DNA from: Methylorubrum aminovorans
GTDB taxonomy: Bacteria; Pseudomonadota; Alphaproteobacteria; Rhizobiales; Beijerinckiaceae
Direction of reading: 5' to 3'
DNA: 64,000 bases
NCBI RefSeq assembly: GCF_022179725.1
Contig: NZ_BPRC01000018.1
Location: 1-64,000, forward strand
How positions within the stretch are numbered: position 1 is the stretch's first letter; each line of letters begins with the position of its first letter. Position numbers and translations under genes: made by a program. The notes beneath the pieces are model-generated. The model saw only the letters and a list, made by a program, of their open reading frames with translations. It ran no database searches and had not been told where the DNA came from. Shown here piece by piece: positions 33,962 through 43,146 of the stretch.

Positions 33962-35322
33962 GCGAGGCCCCGGCCTCGTCTTCGGGCTCTTCGCTCTCGG
34001 ACCGCCTCGCGCGCCTCGTCGATGTGCGGCCGGGCGAGGGGCCGGCGCTGGCGTGGTCCTGGGCCTACATCTTCGCTCTTCTGGCGAGCTACTACGTGCT
34101 GCGCCCGATCCGCGACCAGATGGGCGTGGCGGGCGGGCTCGAAAACCTGCCCTGGCTGTTCCTGGCCACGCTCATCGGCATGCTGGCGCTGAACCTGCCC
34201 TTCGCGTGGCTGGTCAAACGCCTGCCGCGGGCGCGGTTCGTGCCCCTCACCTACCGCTTCTTCATCCTCAACATCCTGATCTTCGCCGCTCTGATCGCGA
34301 GCACGGAGGGCGAGACCGCTCTCTGGGTCGGGCGGGCCTTCTTCGTCTGGCTCTCGATCTTCAACCTGTTCGTGGTCTCGATCTTCTGGGCCACGGTGGT
34401 GGACGTGTTCTCCACCGAGCAGGGCAAGCGCCTGTTCGGCTTCATCGCCGCGGGCGCCACGCTCGGCGCCATCTGCGGCTCGGCGGTGACGGCGACGCTC
34501 GCGCGTGATGTGCCGACCTGGGCGCTGCTCATCGCCGCCGCCGTGCTCCTGGAGGCGGCGGTGTTCGCCATGCGGGGGCTCGCGCGCCTGATCGGGCGGC
34601 TCCACGCGGTGCCGGAGGAGTCGCGCGCGGGCGACGTGATCGGCGGCGATGTCTGGGCGGGCATCCGGCGCACCGCCACCTCGCCCTACCTCCTCAACAT
34701 CGCGCTGTTCCTGGCGCTGTTCTCGGTCACTGCGACCTTCCTGTATTTCGAGCAGGCGGCGGTGGCCAAAAACAACTTCCCCAATCGCGGCGCGCAGACC
34801 GCCTTCTTCGCCAGTGTCGACCTCGCCGTGAACGTGCTGACGCTCGGCGTGCAGCTTTTCCTCACGGGGCGCATCACGCGCCGGCTCGGCGTCGGCGTGA
34901 CGCTCGCGCTGCTGCCGGCGGCGAGCATCGTCGGTTTCGCGGCGCTGGCGCTTTCGCCGACGGTCGCCTCGGTGGTTTTGATCTATGTGCTGCGCCGCGC
35001 GGGCAACTTCGCCATCGCCCGCCCGGTGCGCGAGGTGTTGTTCACGGTGGTGCCGCGCGAGGACCGCTACAAGGCGAAAAGCTTCATCGACACGGTGGTC
35101 TACCGCCTTGGCGACCAGGTCGGCGCGTGGTCCTATACCGGGCTCTCCGCACTCGGCTTCGGCGGCCACGCCGCGGCGGTGGTGGCGGTGCCGCTCTCGG
35201 CCGCGTGGCTCCTCAACGCGCTCTGGCTCGGACGGGCGCAGGTGCGGCGGCAGGCGCAGCGGGAGATGGAACGGATGGAGGACGAGCCGGACCCGGCGCC
35301 GGCCGCGCGTCCAGCGGGCTGA
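33958..35322 (+). CDS. NTP/NDP exchange transporter-like membrane protein
   Basis: A 454-residue protein with about 11-12 transmembrane helices that begins at a TTG inside a TTGA overlap with the preceding gene. It resembles the Tlc/NTT nucleotide-exchange family within the MFS fold (LASYYVLRPIRDQMGVAGG near the N-terminus, FWATVVDVFSTEQGKRLFGFIAAGATLGAICGS, RRAGNFAIARPVREVLFTVV, KAKSFIDTVVYRLGDQ). Free-living homologues are usually uncharacterised, so nucleotide transport is a family inference. Confidence 0.8.
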   Translation: MSEAPASSSGSSLSDRLARLVDVRPGEGPALAWSWAYIFALLASYYVLRPIRDQMGVAGGLENLPWLFLATLIGMLALNLPFAWLVKRLPRARFVPLTYRFFILNILIFAALIASTEGETALWVGRAFFVWLSIFNLFVVSIFWATVVDVFSTEQGKRLFGFIAAGATLGAICGSAVTATLARDVPTWALLIAAAVLLEAAVFAMRGLARLIGRLHAVPEESRAGDVIGGDVWAGIRRTATSPYLLNIALFLALFSVTATFLYFEQAAVAKNNFPNRGAQTAFFASVDLAVNVLTLGVQLFLTGRITRRLGVGVTLALLPAASIVGFAALALSPTVASVVLIYVLRRAGNFAIARPVREVLFTVVPREDRYKAKSFIDTVVYRLGDQVGAWSYTGLSALGFGGHAAAVVAVPLSAAWLLNALWLGRAQVRRQAQREMERMEDEPDPAPAARPAG

Positions 35323-35539
35323 TGGCCATCATTGCAAAGGTTATTTTTCGAATTCGACAGTCTTCGCCGGCCCGATGAGTCCGCCTGATCGCCTGGGGAC
35401 GGGCCGCGATGCGGCATCGCGGCACGCCTGTGTTTTGAGACGCAATCGGACATAGAACAGAAACAGTGGCCGTGCGGTATCCGCCGGCCTGACCCCGCCC
35501 GCGGCCCCGGCAGGCTTACCGGACATCGACCGGAGACCC

Positions 35540-38500
35540 ATGGGACTCGTCCAGTACGCCCTCAAGTTCCGCATCACGACCTACGTGCTTGCCGTGCTGA
35601 TGATGCTCGGCGGCGTCAGCGCCATCGTCGTGACGCCGAAGGACGTGCTGCCGGCGGTCGACATCCCCGTCGTCGTGGTGGTCTGGACCTATACGGGCCT
35701 GTCCGCGCCGGAGATGGAGAAGCGGATCACGACCTATTCCGAGTTCGGAATCTCCAACAACGTCAACAATATCGCCCGGATGGAATCGACGAGCCTGCAA
35801 GGCACGTCGGTGATGAAGATCTATTTCGACCAGAGTGTCAGCATCGATCTCGCCATCGCCCAGGTCGTCTCCTCCACGAACTCAATCCGCGCGCTGATGC
35901 CGCCCGGCGTGCAGCCGCCGGTCATCGTGCGCTTCTCCGCCTCCTCGGTGCCGGTGATCCAACTCGCGCTCACCTCGACCAAGGACAGCCTCAACAAGGT
36001 CTACGACTACGCCCAGTACCGCATCCGCCAGCGCCTGACCCAGGTGCCGGGTTCGACCCTGCCCTCCCCGTTCGGCGGCGCGCCGCGGCAGGTGATGGTC
36101 GATCTCGACCTCCACGCGCTCCAGGCGCTCGGGATGACGCCGCTGGAGGTCACCAACGCGATCACCTCGCAGAACCTCACGATCCCCTCGGGTCTGACCA
36201 AGATCGGCGAGCAGCAATACCCGGTGCAGATGAACGCGACGCCGGACGCGATCGCGGCGCTCAACGAGATCCCGATCAAGGTGGTCTCTGGGCAGCCGGT
36301 GCTGGTGCGCGACGTGGCCTATGTCCGCGACGGCGGCCCGCCGCAGGTCAACGTGGTGCGGGCCGACGGGGCCGCCTCCGTGCTGATGCGTGTGCTCAAG
36401 AACGGCACCGCCTCGACGCTGGACGTCGTCAACAACGTCAAGGCGGCGCTCCCCGACATCCGCGCGGCGGCCCCCGAGGGCATGGAGATCAAGCCGCTCT
36501 TCGACCAGTCGGTCTTCGTCTCGAACGCGATCGAGGGCGTGTGGCACGAGGCCGTCATCGCCGCCTGCCTCACCGGCCTGACCATCCTGCTCTTCCTCGG
36601 CTCGTGGCGCTCGACCCTGATCGTGCTCGTCTCGATCCCGCTCTGCCTGATGACCTCGCTGGCGCTGCTCGCCGCCCTCGGCCACACCATCAACGTGATG
36701 ACGCTCGGCGGGCTGGCGCTCGCCGTCGGCATCCTCGTCGACGACGTGACGGTGGCGATCGAGAACACCTACCGCCTGTTCGAGGAGGGCAAGCCGTTCC
36801 GCAACGCCGTGGTCGAGGGCGCGGCGGGCATCGCCAAGCCGGCGTTGATCTCGACGCTCTCGATCTGCGCCGCCTTCGTCTCGGTCTTCGCGCTCACCGA
36901 CACCCCGAAATACCTGTTCACGCCGCAGGCGCTCGCGGTCGTGTTCGCGATGCTGACCTCCTACCTGCTCACCCGCACCCTGGTGCCGGTGCTGATCGAC
37001 GTGCTGGTGGCACGCGAATACGTCCAGCACCACGGCGGCGAGGGCGACGCCCCGCGCCGCGGCCGGATCGAGCGGGCGCTCGTCTGGCTGCTCTCCCCTG
37101 TCTTCCGGCTGGCCGGCGCCTTCCGCCGCGGTTTCGAGGCGCGGTTCGAGCGGTTCCACCGCGGCTATGTCGGGCTGCTCCACGCGGTGCTGCGCCATCC
37201 CGTCCTGACGGTGGCGACCGTCGCCCTGCTGTTCGCCGGCACCGGCGGACTCTTCGTCTTCACGGGCCAGGACTACTTCCCGCAGGTCGAATCGAGCCAG
37301 ATGACGATGCACCTGCGCACCCGCCCCGGCATGCGCATCGAGACCGCCGAGCAGACCTTCGCGGCGGTCGAGAAGGTGGTGCGCGAGGTGATCCCGGAGG
37401 ACGAGATCGACCAGATCCTCGACAACATCGGCTTGCCCTCGAACAACTACAACTTCGCCTTCTCCGACGGTTCGTTCGTCTCCTACAACGACGGGCAGAT
37501 GCTGATCGATTTGAAGGACGAGCACGGACCCGTCGCCGAGTACCAGCGCCGCCTGCGCGAGATCCTGCGCGAGCGCTTCCCCGACATGATCGTCTATTTC
37601 CAGCCCTCGGACATCATCACCCAGATCCTCAATTTCGGTGTCATCGCCCAGATCGACGTGCAGGTCTCGGGCCGCAACACGGTGAAGGATCTGGAGGCCG
37701 CCCGGCGGATTGAGGCGCGGCTGAAGGAGACGCCCGGCCTCGTCGACGTGCACCTGCACCAGATCGTCGACACGCCGCAATTCTTCGTCGATGTCGACCG
37801 GCGGCTCGCGGCCGAACTCGGCCTGACCCAGCAGCAGGTTGCGCAAAGCCTCAACGTGTCCCTGTCGGGCTCCTTCCAGGTGAACCCGAACTTCTGGACC
37901 GACCCGAAGACCGGCATCCCCTACCAGCTCTGGGTCCAGACGCCGGAATACCGCAACGCCTCGCTGACCGCCCTGCAGAACACCCCGCTGTTTGCCCGCG
38001 CCAGCGCCACCGGCAACGGCCCCGGCGCGCTGACGCTGCTGTCGAGCATCGCCACGATCACCCGCCAGCCGACGCAGACGGTGATCAACCACGTCAACAC
38101 GCAGCCGACCTTCAACGTCTACGCCGCGGTGCAGGACCGCGACCTCGGCTCGGTCGCCCGCGACATCGATAAGATCGTGGCCGAGGAGCAGAAGACGCTG
38201 CCGGCACCGGACAAGATCAGCGTGCGCGGGCAGATCGAGAACATGCGCGCCGCCTTCTTCCGGCTCGGGATCGGCCTCGGCATCGCGATCGTCGCGGTCT
38301 ACCTCCTGATGGCGGTGAACTACCAGAGCTGGGGCGACCCCTTCGTGGTGCTGGCCGCCTTGCCCGTCGCGTTCTGCGGCATCGTCGCGAGCCTGTTCAT
38401 CACCGGCACCGCCTTCTCGATTCCCTCGCTGTTCGGGGCGATCATGTCGGTGGGCATCGCCTCGGCCAACTCGATCCTGCTCGTCACCTTCGCCAAGGAA

Positions 38501-38773
38501 CATCGAGAGGCGACGGGCTGTTCGGCCCGCGAGGCGGCGATCGTCGCGGGCGAGACGCGCCTGCGGCCCGTCTTGATGACCGCGAGCGCGATGTTCCTCG
38601 GGCTGGTGCCGATGGCGCTCGGCACGGGCGAAGGGGGTGAGCAGAACGCGGCGCTGGCGCGTGCCGTGATGGGCGGCCTCGCGCTCGGCACGCCTTCGAC
38701 GCTGCTGTTCGTGCCGTTCCTCTACAGCCTGCTGCGGCGGGGCGAGGCCAAGCCGCTTGAGGATTACGTCTGA
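35540..38773 (+). CDS. RND-family efflux permease (AcrB/HAE1 superfamily)
   Basis: A 1077-residue proton-driven inner-membrane exporter. The N-terminal TM1 is followed by the porter domain, the TM4 proton-relay motif GILVDDVTVAIENTYRL with its Asp pair, and a duplicated second half beginning near residue 550 (HPVLTVATVALLFAGTGGLF). ATG 35540. It is followed 31 bp later by its periplasmic adaptor. No TolC-type outer-membrane gene is in the window. Substrate unknown. Confidence 0.93.
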   Translation: MGLVQYALKFRITTYVLAVLMMLGGVSAIVVTPKDVLPAVDIPVVVVVWTYTGLSAPEMEKRITTYSEFGISNNVNNIARMESTSLQGTSVMKIYFDQSVSIDLAIAQVVSSTNSIRALMPPGVQPPVIVRFSASSVPVIQLALTSTKDSLNKVYDYAQYRIRQRLTQVPGSTLPSPFGGAPRQVMVDLDLHALQALGMTPLEVTNAITSQNLTIPSGLTKIGEQQYPVQMNATPDAIAALNEIPIKVVSGQPVLVRDVAYVRDGGPPQVNVVRADGAASVLMRVLKNGTASTLDVVNNVKAALPDIRAAAPEGMEIKPLFDQSVFVSNAIEGVWHEAVIAACLTGLTILLFLGSWRSTLIVLVSIPLCLMTSLALLAALGHTINVMTLGGLALAVGILVDDVTVAIENTYRLFEEGKPFRNAVVEGAAGIAKPALISTLSICAAFVSVFALTDTPKYLFTPQALAVVFAMLTSYLLTRTLVPVLIDVLVAREYVQHHGGEGDAPRRGRIERALVWLLSPVFRLAGAFRRGFEARFERFHRGYVGLLHAVLRHPVLTVATVALLFAGTGGLFVFTGQDYFPQVESSQMTMHLRTRPGMRIETAEQTFAAVEKVVREVIPEDEIDQILDNIGLPSNNYNFAFSDGSFVSYNDGQMLIDLKDEHGPVAEYQRRLREILRERFPDMIVYFQPSDIITQILNFGVIAQIDVQVSGRNTVKDLEAARRIEARLKETPGLVDVHLHQIVDTPQFFVDVDRRLAAELGLTQQQVAQSLNVSLSGSFQVNPNFWTDPKTGIPYQLWVQTPEYRNASLTALQNTPLFARASATGNGPGALTLLSSIATITRQPTQTVINHVNTQPTFNVYAAVQDRDLGSVARDIDKIVAEEQKTLPAPDKISVRGQIENMRAAFFRLGIGLGIAIVAVYLLMAVNYQSWGDPFVVLAALPVAFCGIVASLFITGTAFSIPSLFGAIMSVGIASANSILLVTFAKEHREATGCSAREAAIVAGETRLRPVLMTASAMFLGLVPMALGTGEGGEQNAALARAVMGGLALGTPSTLLFVPFLYSLLRRGEAKPLEDYV

Positions 38774-38804
38774 TGCCCGTCCGTAATCTGCGAAGGATCG
38801 TCCC

Positions 38805-40088
38805 GTGAGCGAGCCCGGCCGGACAGGCGAAGACACAAGAATCCCGCCGCCGCCGGGCAAGGGCGGCTTCGTGCTGGCCGGGCTGATCGCGCTGGGCCTG
38901 CTGACTTACGGCGGCTACGGCCATTGGCAGCGCGCGGCCCGGGCCGAGGCGACGCGGACCAAGCAGATGGACTTCGTGCCGAAAGTGCGCACCGAGGAGG
39001 CCAAGCGCCTCGACGGGCCGATCGAGCTGACCCTGCCGGGCCAGACCGAACCCTTCGCTACGGCGCGCATCTACGCCCGCGCCACCGGCTACATCGCCGA
39101 GCGCCACGTCGATCTCGGCTCGCGGGTGAAGAAGGGCGACGTGCTCCTGCGCATCGCCGCCCCCGACCTCGACCAGCAACTCGCTCAGGCCGAGGCGCAG
39201 CTCGGCCAGCTCGAAGCGCAGCTCCTGCGGGCTAGGGCCATGGTCGATCAGGCCAAGGCCAACGTGAACCTCGCTCAGGCCACCAACTCGCGCACCTCGA
39301 CGCTCGCCGGCCAGGGCTGGGCCTCGAAGCAGAACGCTGACAACACCCAGGCCGGCGTGCTCTCGCAGGCCGCCAACCTCGCCTCGGCGGAGGCCGACGT
39401 GAAGGTGGCGCAAGCCAACATCAAGGCGCAGCAGGCCACCGTGGGGCGGCTGAAGGCGCTGACCGGTTTCGAGATCGTCACCGCGCCCTTCGACGGGGTG
39501 GTGACGACCCGCAACGTCGATGTCGGCGACCTCGTCCAGGCCGATGCGGGCTCCGGCACGCCGCTCCTGTCGATGGACCGGGACGACGTGCTGCGCATCT
39601 CGGTCAACGTGCCGCAGAACGCGGCGGTCGGCGTTCAGCCCGGCATCTCCGCCCGGATCAAGGTGCCGCAGATGCCCGACCGCAGCTTCTCCGGCGAGGT
39701 CGAGCGCAGTTCGGTGGCGCTGCTCGCCGCCTCGCGCACGCTCACGACGCAGGTCGACGTGCCGAACCCCGACCGCACCCTGCGGCCGGGCCTCTACGTC
39801 TACGTGACGCTGGCGATCCCCCGCACCGGCGGCACCACGGTGGCGGTGCCGGCCGAGGCCCTGGTGTTCAACCAGTCCGGCACCCGCGTTGCGGTCGCCG
39901 GCGCCGACGATCGCGTGACCTGGACCGAGGTCCACATCGCCCGCGACAAGGGCACGTTGGTCGAGGTCGACAAGGGCCTCTCGGGCGGCGAGCGCCTCGT
40001 GCTGAGTCCCCCCGCCGACCTCAAGGACGGTGGGCGCATCGCCCCCCAGCCGAAATCGGACAAGCCGATGCAAGCCGCGCAGCGCTGA
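38805..40088 (+). CDS. RND efflux periplasmic adaptor (membrane fusion protein)
   Basis: A 427-residue MFP. GTG 38805 has GAAGGA upstream. One N-terminal membrane anchor (GFVLAGLIALGLLTYGGYG) is followed by the lipoyl half (YIAERHVDLGSRVKKGDVLLRIA), the alpha-helical hairpin (about residues 120-215), the second lipoyl half (IVTAPFDGVVTTRNVDVGDLV) and beta-barrel domains. It couples the upstream permease to an outer-membrane channel. Its stop lies within a 20-bp tandem duplication. Confidence 0.92.
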   Translation: MSEPGRTGEDTRIPPPPGKGGFVLAGLIALGLLTYGGYGHWQRAARAEATRTKQMDFVPKVRTEEAKRLDGPIELTLPGQTEPFATARIYARATGYIAERHVDLGSRVKKGDVLLRIAAPDLDQQLAQAEAQLGQLEAQLLRARAMVDQAKANVNLAQATNSRTSTLAGQGWASKQNADNTQAGVLSQAANLASAEADVKVAQANIKAQQATVGRLKALTGFEIVTAPFDGVVTTRNVDVGDLVQADAGSGTPLLSMDRDDVLRISVNVPQNAAVGVQPGISARIKVPQMPDRSFSGEVERSSVALLAASRTLTTQVDVPNPDRTLRPGLYVYVTLAIPRTGGTTVAVPAEALVFNQSGTRVAVAGADDRVTWTEVHIARDKGTLVEVDKGLSGGERLVLSPPADLKDGGRIAPQPKSDKPMQAAQR

Positions 40089-40120
40089 AGGCCATCGCGC
40101 AGCGCTGAAGGCCATCGCGC
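40081..40120. repeat. Perfect 20-bp tandem duplication over the adaptor stop codon
   Basis: Positions 40081-40100 and 40101-40120 are identical. The first copy contains the TGA stop of the adaptor gene. Probably a slippage duplication with no effect on the protein. Confidence 0.9.
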
Positions 40121-40136
40121 AATCTCAACCCGCGCC

Positions 40137-40246
40137 CTCATCCTGAGGTGCCGACGCGAAGCGGAGGCCTCGAAGGATCCTCCCGTCGTCGCGCGACCCC
40201 TGGAGGATCCGTCAAAGCCCGCTGGCGCGGGCACCGCAGGATGAGG
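40137..40246. repeat. Dispersed palindromic repeat (REP-like)
   Basis: CTCATCCTGAGGTGCC at the left and GGCACCGCAGGATGAG-like sequence at the right are imperfect inverted arms around GCGAAGCGGAGGCCTCGAAGG. This is the familiar catcctgaggtgcc...cctcgaaggat repeat family of rhizobiales intergenic regions. Probably forms a long stem-loop. Confidence 0.65.
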
Positions 40247-40358
40247 TGGTGGGTGGGATCGACCCTGCCCGACCCGTTGGACCTTTCAGCAGGTTGCGCT
40301 GGCGGCCTCGCTCGGCTCACATCCCGCTCGGAAACGCATCCCACCACAAGGGCCACCC

Positions 40359-40958
40359 ATGACCGACCTCAAGACGCTTCGCAGCCTGTCCGGTCTGCCG
40401 CCGGAGCCCGCCGCCCTCTCGGGCTCAGGTCTGGTGATGATCGACCTGCAGAACACCTACCGCGAGGGCGTGATGCGCTTGGAAGGCGTCGAGCCGGCGA
40501 TCCGCGAGGCCAAGATCCTGCTGGAGCGGGCGCGGAATGCGGGCATCCCGGTCTTCCACGTGCGCCACGATGCCGGACCGGGCTCGCCCTACGACGTCAC
40601 CGCGCCCATCGGCCAGATCAGCGACGAGGTCGCGCCGCGGGACGGGGAGCCGGTCATCACCAAGGCCTACCCGAGTTCCTTCGTCGGCACCGACCTTCAG
40701 GCGCAGTTGGAGCAGGCCGGAGTCAAGGACGTGATCCTGGCCGGCTTCATGACGCATATGTGCGTGAACTCGACCGCGCGGGGCGCCTTCAACCTCGGCT
40801 TCCGCCCGACGGTCGTGGCCGCGGCCACCGCGACCCGCGCCCTGCCGGGGCCGGACGGCACGACCGTCCCGGCGGCCGCGCTCCAGGCCGCGAGCCTCGC
40901 GGCACTGAGCGACCTGTTCGCAGTGGTGGCGCCGGACGCGGCGGCGATCCGCGAGTGA
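40359..40958 (+). CDS. Isochorismatase-like cysteine hydrolase
   Basis: A 199-residue cytosolic hydrolase with the family triad: Asp in VMIDLQNTY, Lys in VITKAYPSSF and the nucleophile Cys in GFMTHMCVNSTAR, followed by AFNLGFRPTVVAAATATR. Such enzymes cleave amides (for example nicotinamide or ureidoacrylate) or enol ethers; the substrate here is unknown. ATG 40359. It stands alone between a repeat and a convergent small gene. Confidence 0.85.
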   Translation: MTDLKTLRSLSGLPPEPAALSGSGLVMIDLQNTYREGVMRLEGVEPAIREAKILLERARNAGIPVFHVRHDAGPGSPYDVTAPIGQISDEVAPRDGEPVITKAYPSSFVGTDLQAQLEQAGVKDVILAGFMTHMCVNSTARGAFNLGFRPTVVAAATATRALPGPDGTTVPAAALQAASLAALSDLFAVVAPDAAAIRE

Positions 40959-40962
40959 GTGA

Positions 40963-41184
40963 TCAGGCCGCGCGGGGCTGCGCGGCCTCTTCCACCGCCG
41001 GCCCGCCGAAGACGCGCTGGTAGAGCGCGGCGGGGCTGTGGCTGCGGCCCTCCGAATCGACGATGCGGACATCATCCAGGCCGGAGGTGGTCAGCGACAG
41101 GCCCTGCTCCAGGGCGCTCAGCAGCGAGCCGTGCTGCCAGGAATAGGTCCGCGACGCGGTGCCGGCGCTGACGGTGAAACTCAC
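40963..41184 (-). CDS. Small conserved hypothetical protein
   Basis: A 73-residue predicted protein starting at GTG 41184 (MSFTVSAGTASRTYSWQHGS). It contains LDDVRIVDSEGRSHSPAALYQRVFGGP, which looks like a compact alpha/beta fold. No known motif. It is convergent with the isochorismatase gene, whose stop is 4 bp away. The frame is open further upstream, but that extension lacks coding character. Confidence 0.5.
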   Translation of the reverse strand: MSFTVSAGTASRTYSWQHGSLLSALEQGLSLTTSGLDDVRIVDSEGRSHSPAALYQRVFGGPAVEEAAQPRAA

Positions 41185-41500
41185 GGGGCAACATTCCCAA
41201 TGCTGTGACCGGTCGGCGAGGGTGCCGCCGGATGTGATGAAAGAAGAGGCAGTCGGGATTTGGGTTCCTAAAACTTGAGCTTTAATAGTGGCTCTTGGTT
41301 GACGAAGTCTTTGCGGAAGCTGTCCCTTTCGGTGGCGGAACCGCGGGCGCCCGATGGCGGTATGATGGCAGCGGCGCCATTCGCGCCCCGCAGGGTGGCC
41401 ACCCGGTCCGGTGCGTTGCCGGACCACGCCCGGCCCCTCAACACGGCGGCGGGCGGTCTCTCGGCAGGCCGCTTCCCGACAGCCACAGCGGAGTGATTCC
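41185..41500. other. Divergent promoter region
   Basis: About 315 bp between the small minus-strand gene and the aldo/keto reductase. An A+T-rich patch at 41225-41300 is the likely promoter area. No gene or strong hairpin seen. Confidence 0.35.
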
Positions 41501-42535
41501 ATGGAATACCGGCAGTTCGGACGCTCGGGCCTCAAGGTGCCGGTGCTCAGCCTCGGCGCCGCCACCTTCGGCGGCACGGACGCGTTCTTCCAGAACTGGG
41601 GCAGCACCGACGTGGCGGAGGCGAGCCGCCTGATCGACGTCTGCCTCGATGCGGGCGTCAACTTCATCGACACCGCCGACCTCTATTCGAGCGGCGACTC
41701 CGAAAAGATCCTCGGCGAGGCGATCAAGGGCCGCCGCGACCGGCTGCTGATCTCCACCAAGGCGACCTTCCGGGTGGGCGAGGACGTCAACGCGGTCGGC
41801 TCGTCGCGCCATCACCTGATCCGCGCCTGCGAGGCCAGCCTGAAGCGGCTCGGTACCGACCATATCGACGTCTACTTCATGCACGGCTTCGACGCGCTGA
41901 CCCCCGTCGAGGAGACCCTGCGGGCCCTCGACGACCTCACCCGTGCGGGCAAGATCGGCTATATCGGCGCCTCGAACTTCTCCGGCTGGCAATTGATGAA
42001 GGCGCTGGCGACCTCGGAGAAGGAGGGGCTGGCCCGCTACGTCGTCTATCAGGGCTACTACTCGCTGATCGGCCGTCATTACGAGTGGGAACTGATGCCG
42101 CTCGGCCTCGACCAGGGCGTCGGCCTGATGGTGTGGAGCCCGCTCGGCTGGGGCCGGCTCACGGGCAAGATCCGGCGCGGGCAGGCGGCCTCGGGCGGGC
42201 GGCTTGCCACCGCGGGTGGCGCGGAGGGCGGTCCCACCGTCTCCGACGACTACCTCTACGACGTGGTGGACGCCCTCGACGCGGTCGCCGCCGAGACCGG
42301 CAAGACCGTGCCGCAGGTGGCGCTGAACTGGCTGCTCAGCCGCCCGACCGTGTGCAATATCGTCGTCGGCGCCCGCAACGAGGAGCAGTTGAAGCAGAAT
42401 CTCGGCGCGGTCGGCTGGTCGCTCAGCCAGGACCAGATCGCCCGCCTCGACGCGGCGAGCCGCGAGCACCCGATCTATCCCTACTGGCACCAGATCGGAT
42501 TCGACGAGAGGAACCCCAAGCCGACGGCGTGGTGA
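41501..42535 (+). CDS. Cytosolic aldo/keto reductase
   Basis: A 344-residue AKR of the YajO/Tas-like group, ATG 41501. The tetrad is visible as Asp/Tyr in IDTADLYSSGDSE, Lys in LISTKATF and His in VYFMHGFDA. The NADP site is VGARNEEQLKQNLGAVGW. There is no signal peptide, unlike the AKR at 32293. Physiological substrate unknown. Confidence 0.88.
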   Translation: MEYRQFGRSGLKVPVLSLGAATFGGTDAFFQNWGSTDVAEASRLIDVCLDAGVNFIDTADLYSSGDSEKILGEAIKGRRDRLLISTKATFRVGEDVNAVGSSRHHLIRACEASLKRLGTDHIDVYFMHGFDALTPVEETLRALDDLTRAGKIGYIGASNFSGWQLMKALATSEKEGLARYVVYQGYYSLIGRHYEWELMPLGLDQGVGLMVWSPLGWGRLTGKIRRGQAASGGRLATAGGAEGGPTVSDDYLYDVVDALDAVAAETGKTVPQVALNWLLSRPTVCNIVVGARNEEQLKQNLGAVGWSLSQDQIARLDAASREHPIYPYWHQIGFDERNPKPTAW

Positions 42536-42550
42536 GGCGATCCGGACTCC

Positions 42551-42640
42551 GTCATCGCGAGCGGCAGCGAAGCGATCCAGAGCGCGACCTTTTCGGAAAG
42601 GGCGGCGCCCTGGATTGCTTCGGCTCCGCCTCGCAATGAC
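42551..42640. repeat. Dispersed palindromic repeat (gtcatcgcgag family)
   Basis: GTCATCGCGAGCGGCAGCGA on the left is mirrored by TCCGCCTCGCAATGAC on the right, with inner arms GCGATCCAG / CTGGATTGC. This layout is a common intergenic repeat in rhizobiales genomes. It lies directly after the AKR stop. Confidence 0.7.
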
Positions 42641-42672
42641 AACGGTGCTCGACCGCTCGGGCCGAGTCGCCT

Positions 42673-42891
42673 TCACATGCTGATCTCGGGGCCGTGCTTG
42701 TCGCCGTCGTCCGGAACCGGGCCGGCCTCGCCCTCCCAGGGCAGGCTCTGCCAAGGCGGCTGGCCGGCGCGGGCCTCGTACTCCTCCAGGGGCAGGGTCG
42801 TCTCGCCGCCCTCCCCGTCCTGAACCCGGACATGGCTCGGGCGCGGCTGCTTCGGTGGGCACAGGAACAGGCCCTTGAACGAGGTCGCCAT
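42673..42891 (-). CDS. Small hypothetical protein
   Basis: A 72-residue polar protein, ATG 42891, beginning 3 bp after the stop of the gene at 42895. It has a CPPKQPRPSHVRVQDGEGGE stretch and a Trp/Pro-rich C-terminal half (PPWQSLPWEGEAG). There is no recognisable domain. It is the last gene of a three-gene minus-strand unit (43434 to 42673). Confidence 0.5.
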   Translation of the reverse strand: MATSFKGLFLCPPKQPRPSHVRVQDGEGGETTLPLEEYEARAGQPPWQSLPWEGEAGPVPDDGDKHGPEISM

Positions 42892-42894
42892 CGT

Positions 42895-43128
42895 CTAATG
42901 ACCCTCCGGCTGCTCGCCCTGGGGCGCGTGGTGCGCGCGCACCGGACGCGCCCGCAGATAGCCCTTGAAGCGCAGATACTCGGCGACGATCTCGCAGATC
43001 GCCCGGTCCCGCGGCAGGCGCTCGACCGCGCAATGCTCGTCCAGCGCCGCCACGACCTCCGGCGGGAAGGTCAGGATGCCGGCGAGCTTCGGCTCGCCGG
43101 AGGAATCGTCGTGTTCGGTGTCGCTCAC
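42895..43128 (-). CDS. Small hypothetical protein with a conserved helical core
   Basis: A 77-residue protein, ATG 43128. The middle (LTFPPEVVAALDEHCAVERLP, then RAICEIVAEYLRFKGY) looks like two helices resembling a ribbon-helix-helix or HTH unit. The ends are acidic and His/Pro-rich. It lies in the middle of the small operon. Function unknown. Confidence 0.5.
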   Translation of the reverse strand: MSDTEHDDSSGEPKLAGILTFPPEVVAALDEHCAVERLPRDRAICEIVAEYLRFKGYLRARPVRAHHAPQGEQPEGH

Positions 43129-43146
43129 GCTGTCGCCCTCCCTCCC

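Noticed and set aside
35882..38860. A 992-codon open frame antisense to the RND permease gene
   Set aside because: Long antisense frames are expected in very GC-rich genes. Its product is a His/Arg/Asp-rich string without domains, and the opposite strand encodes a perfect RND permease.
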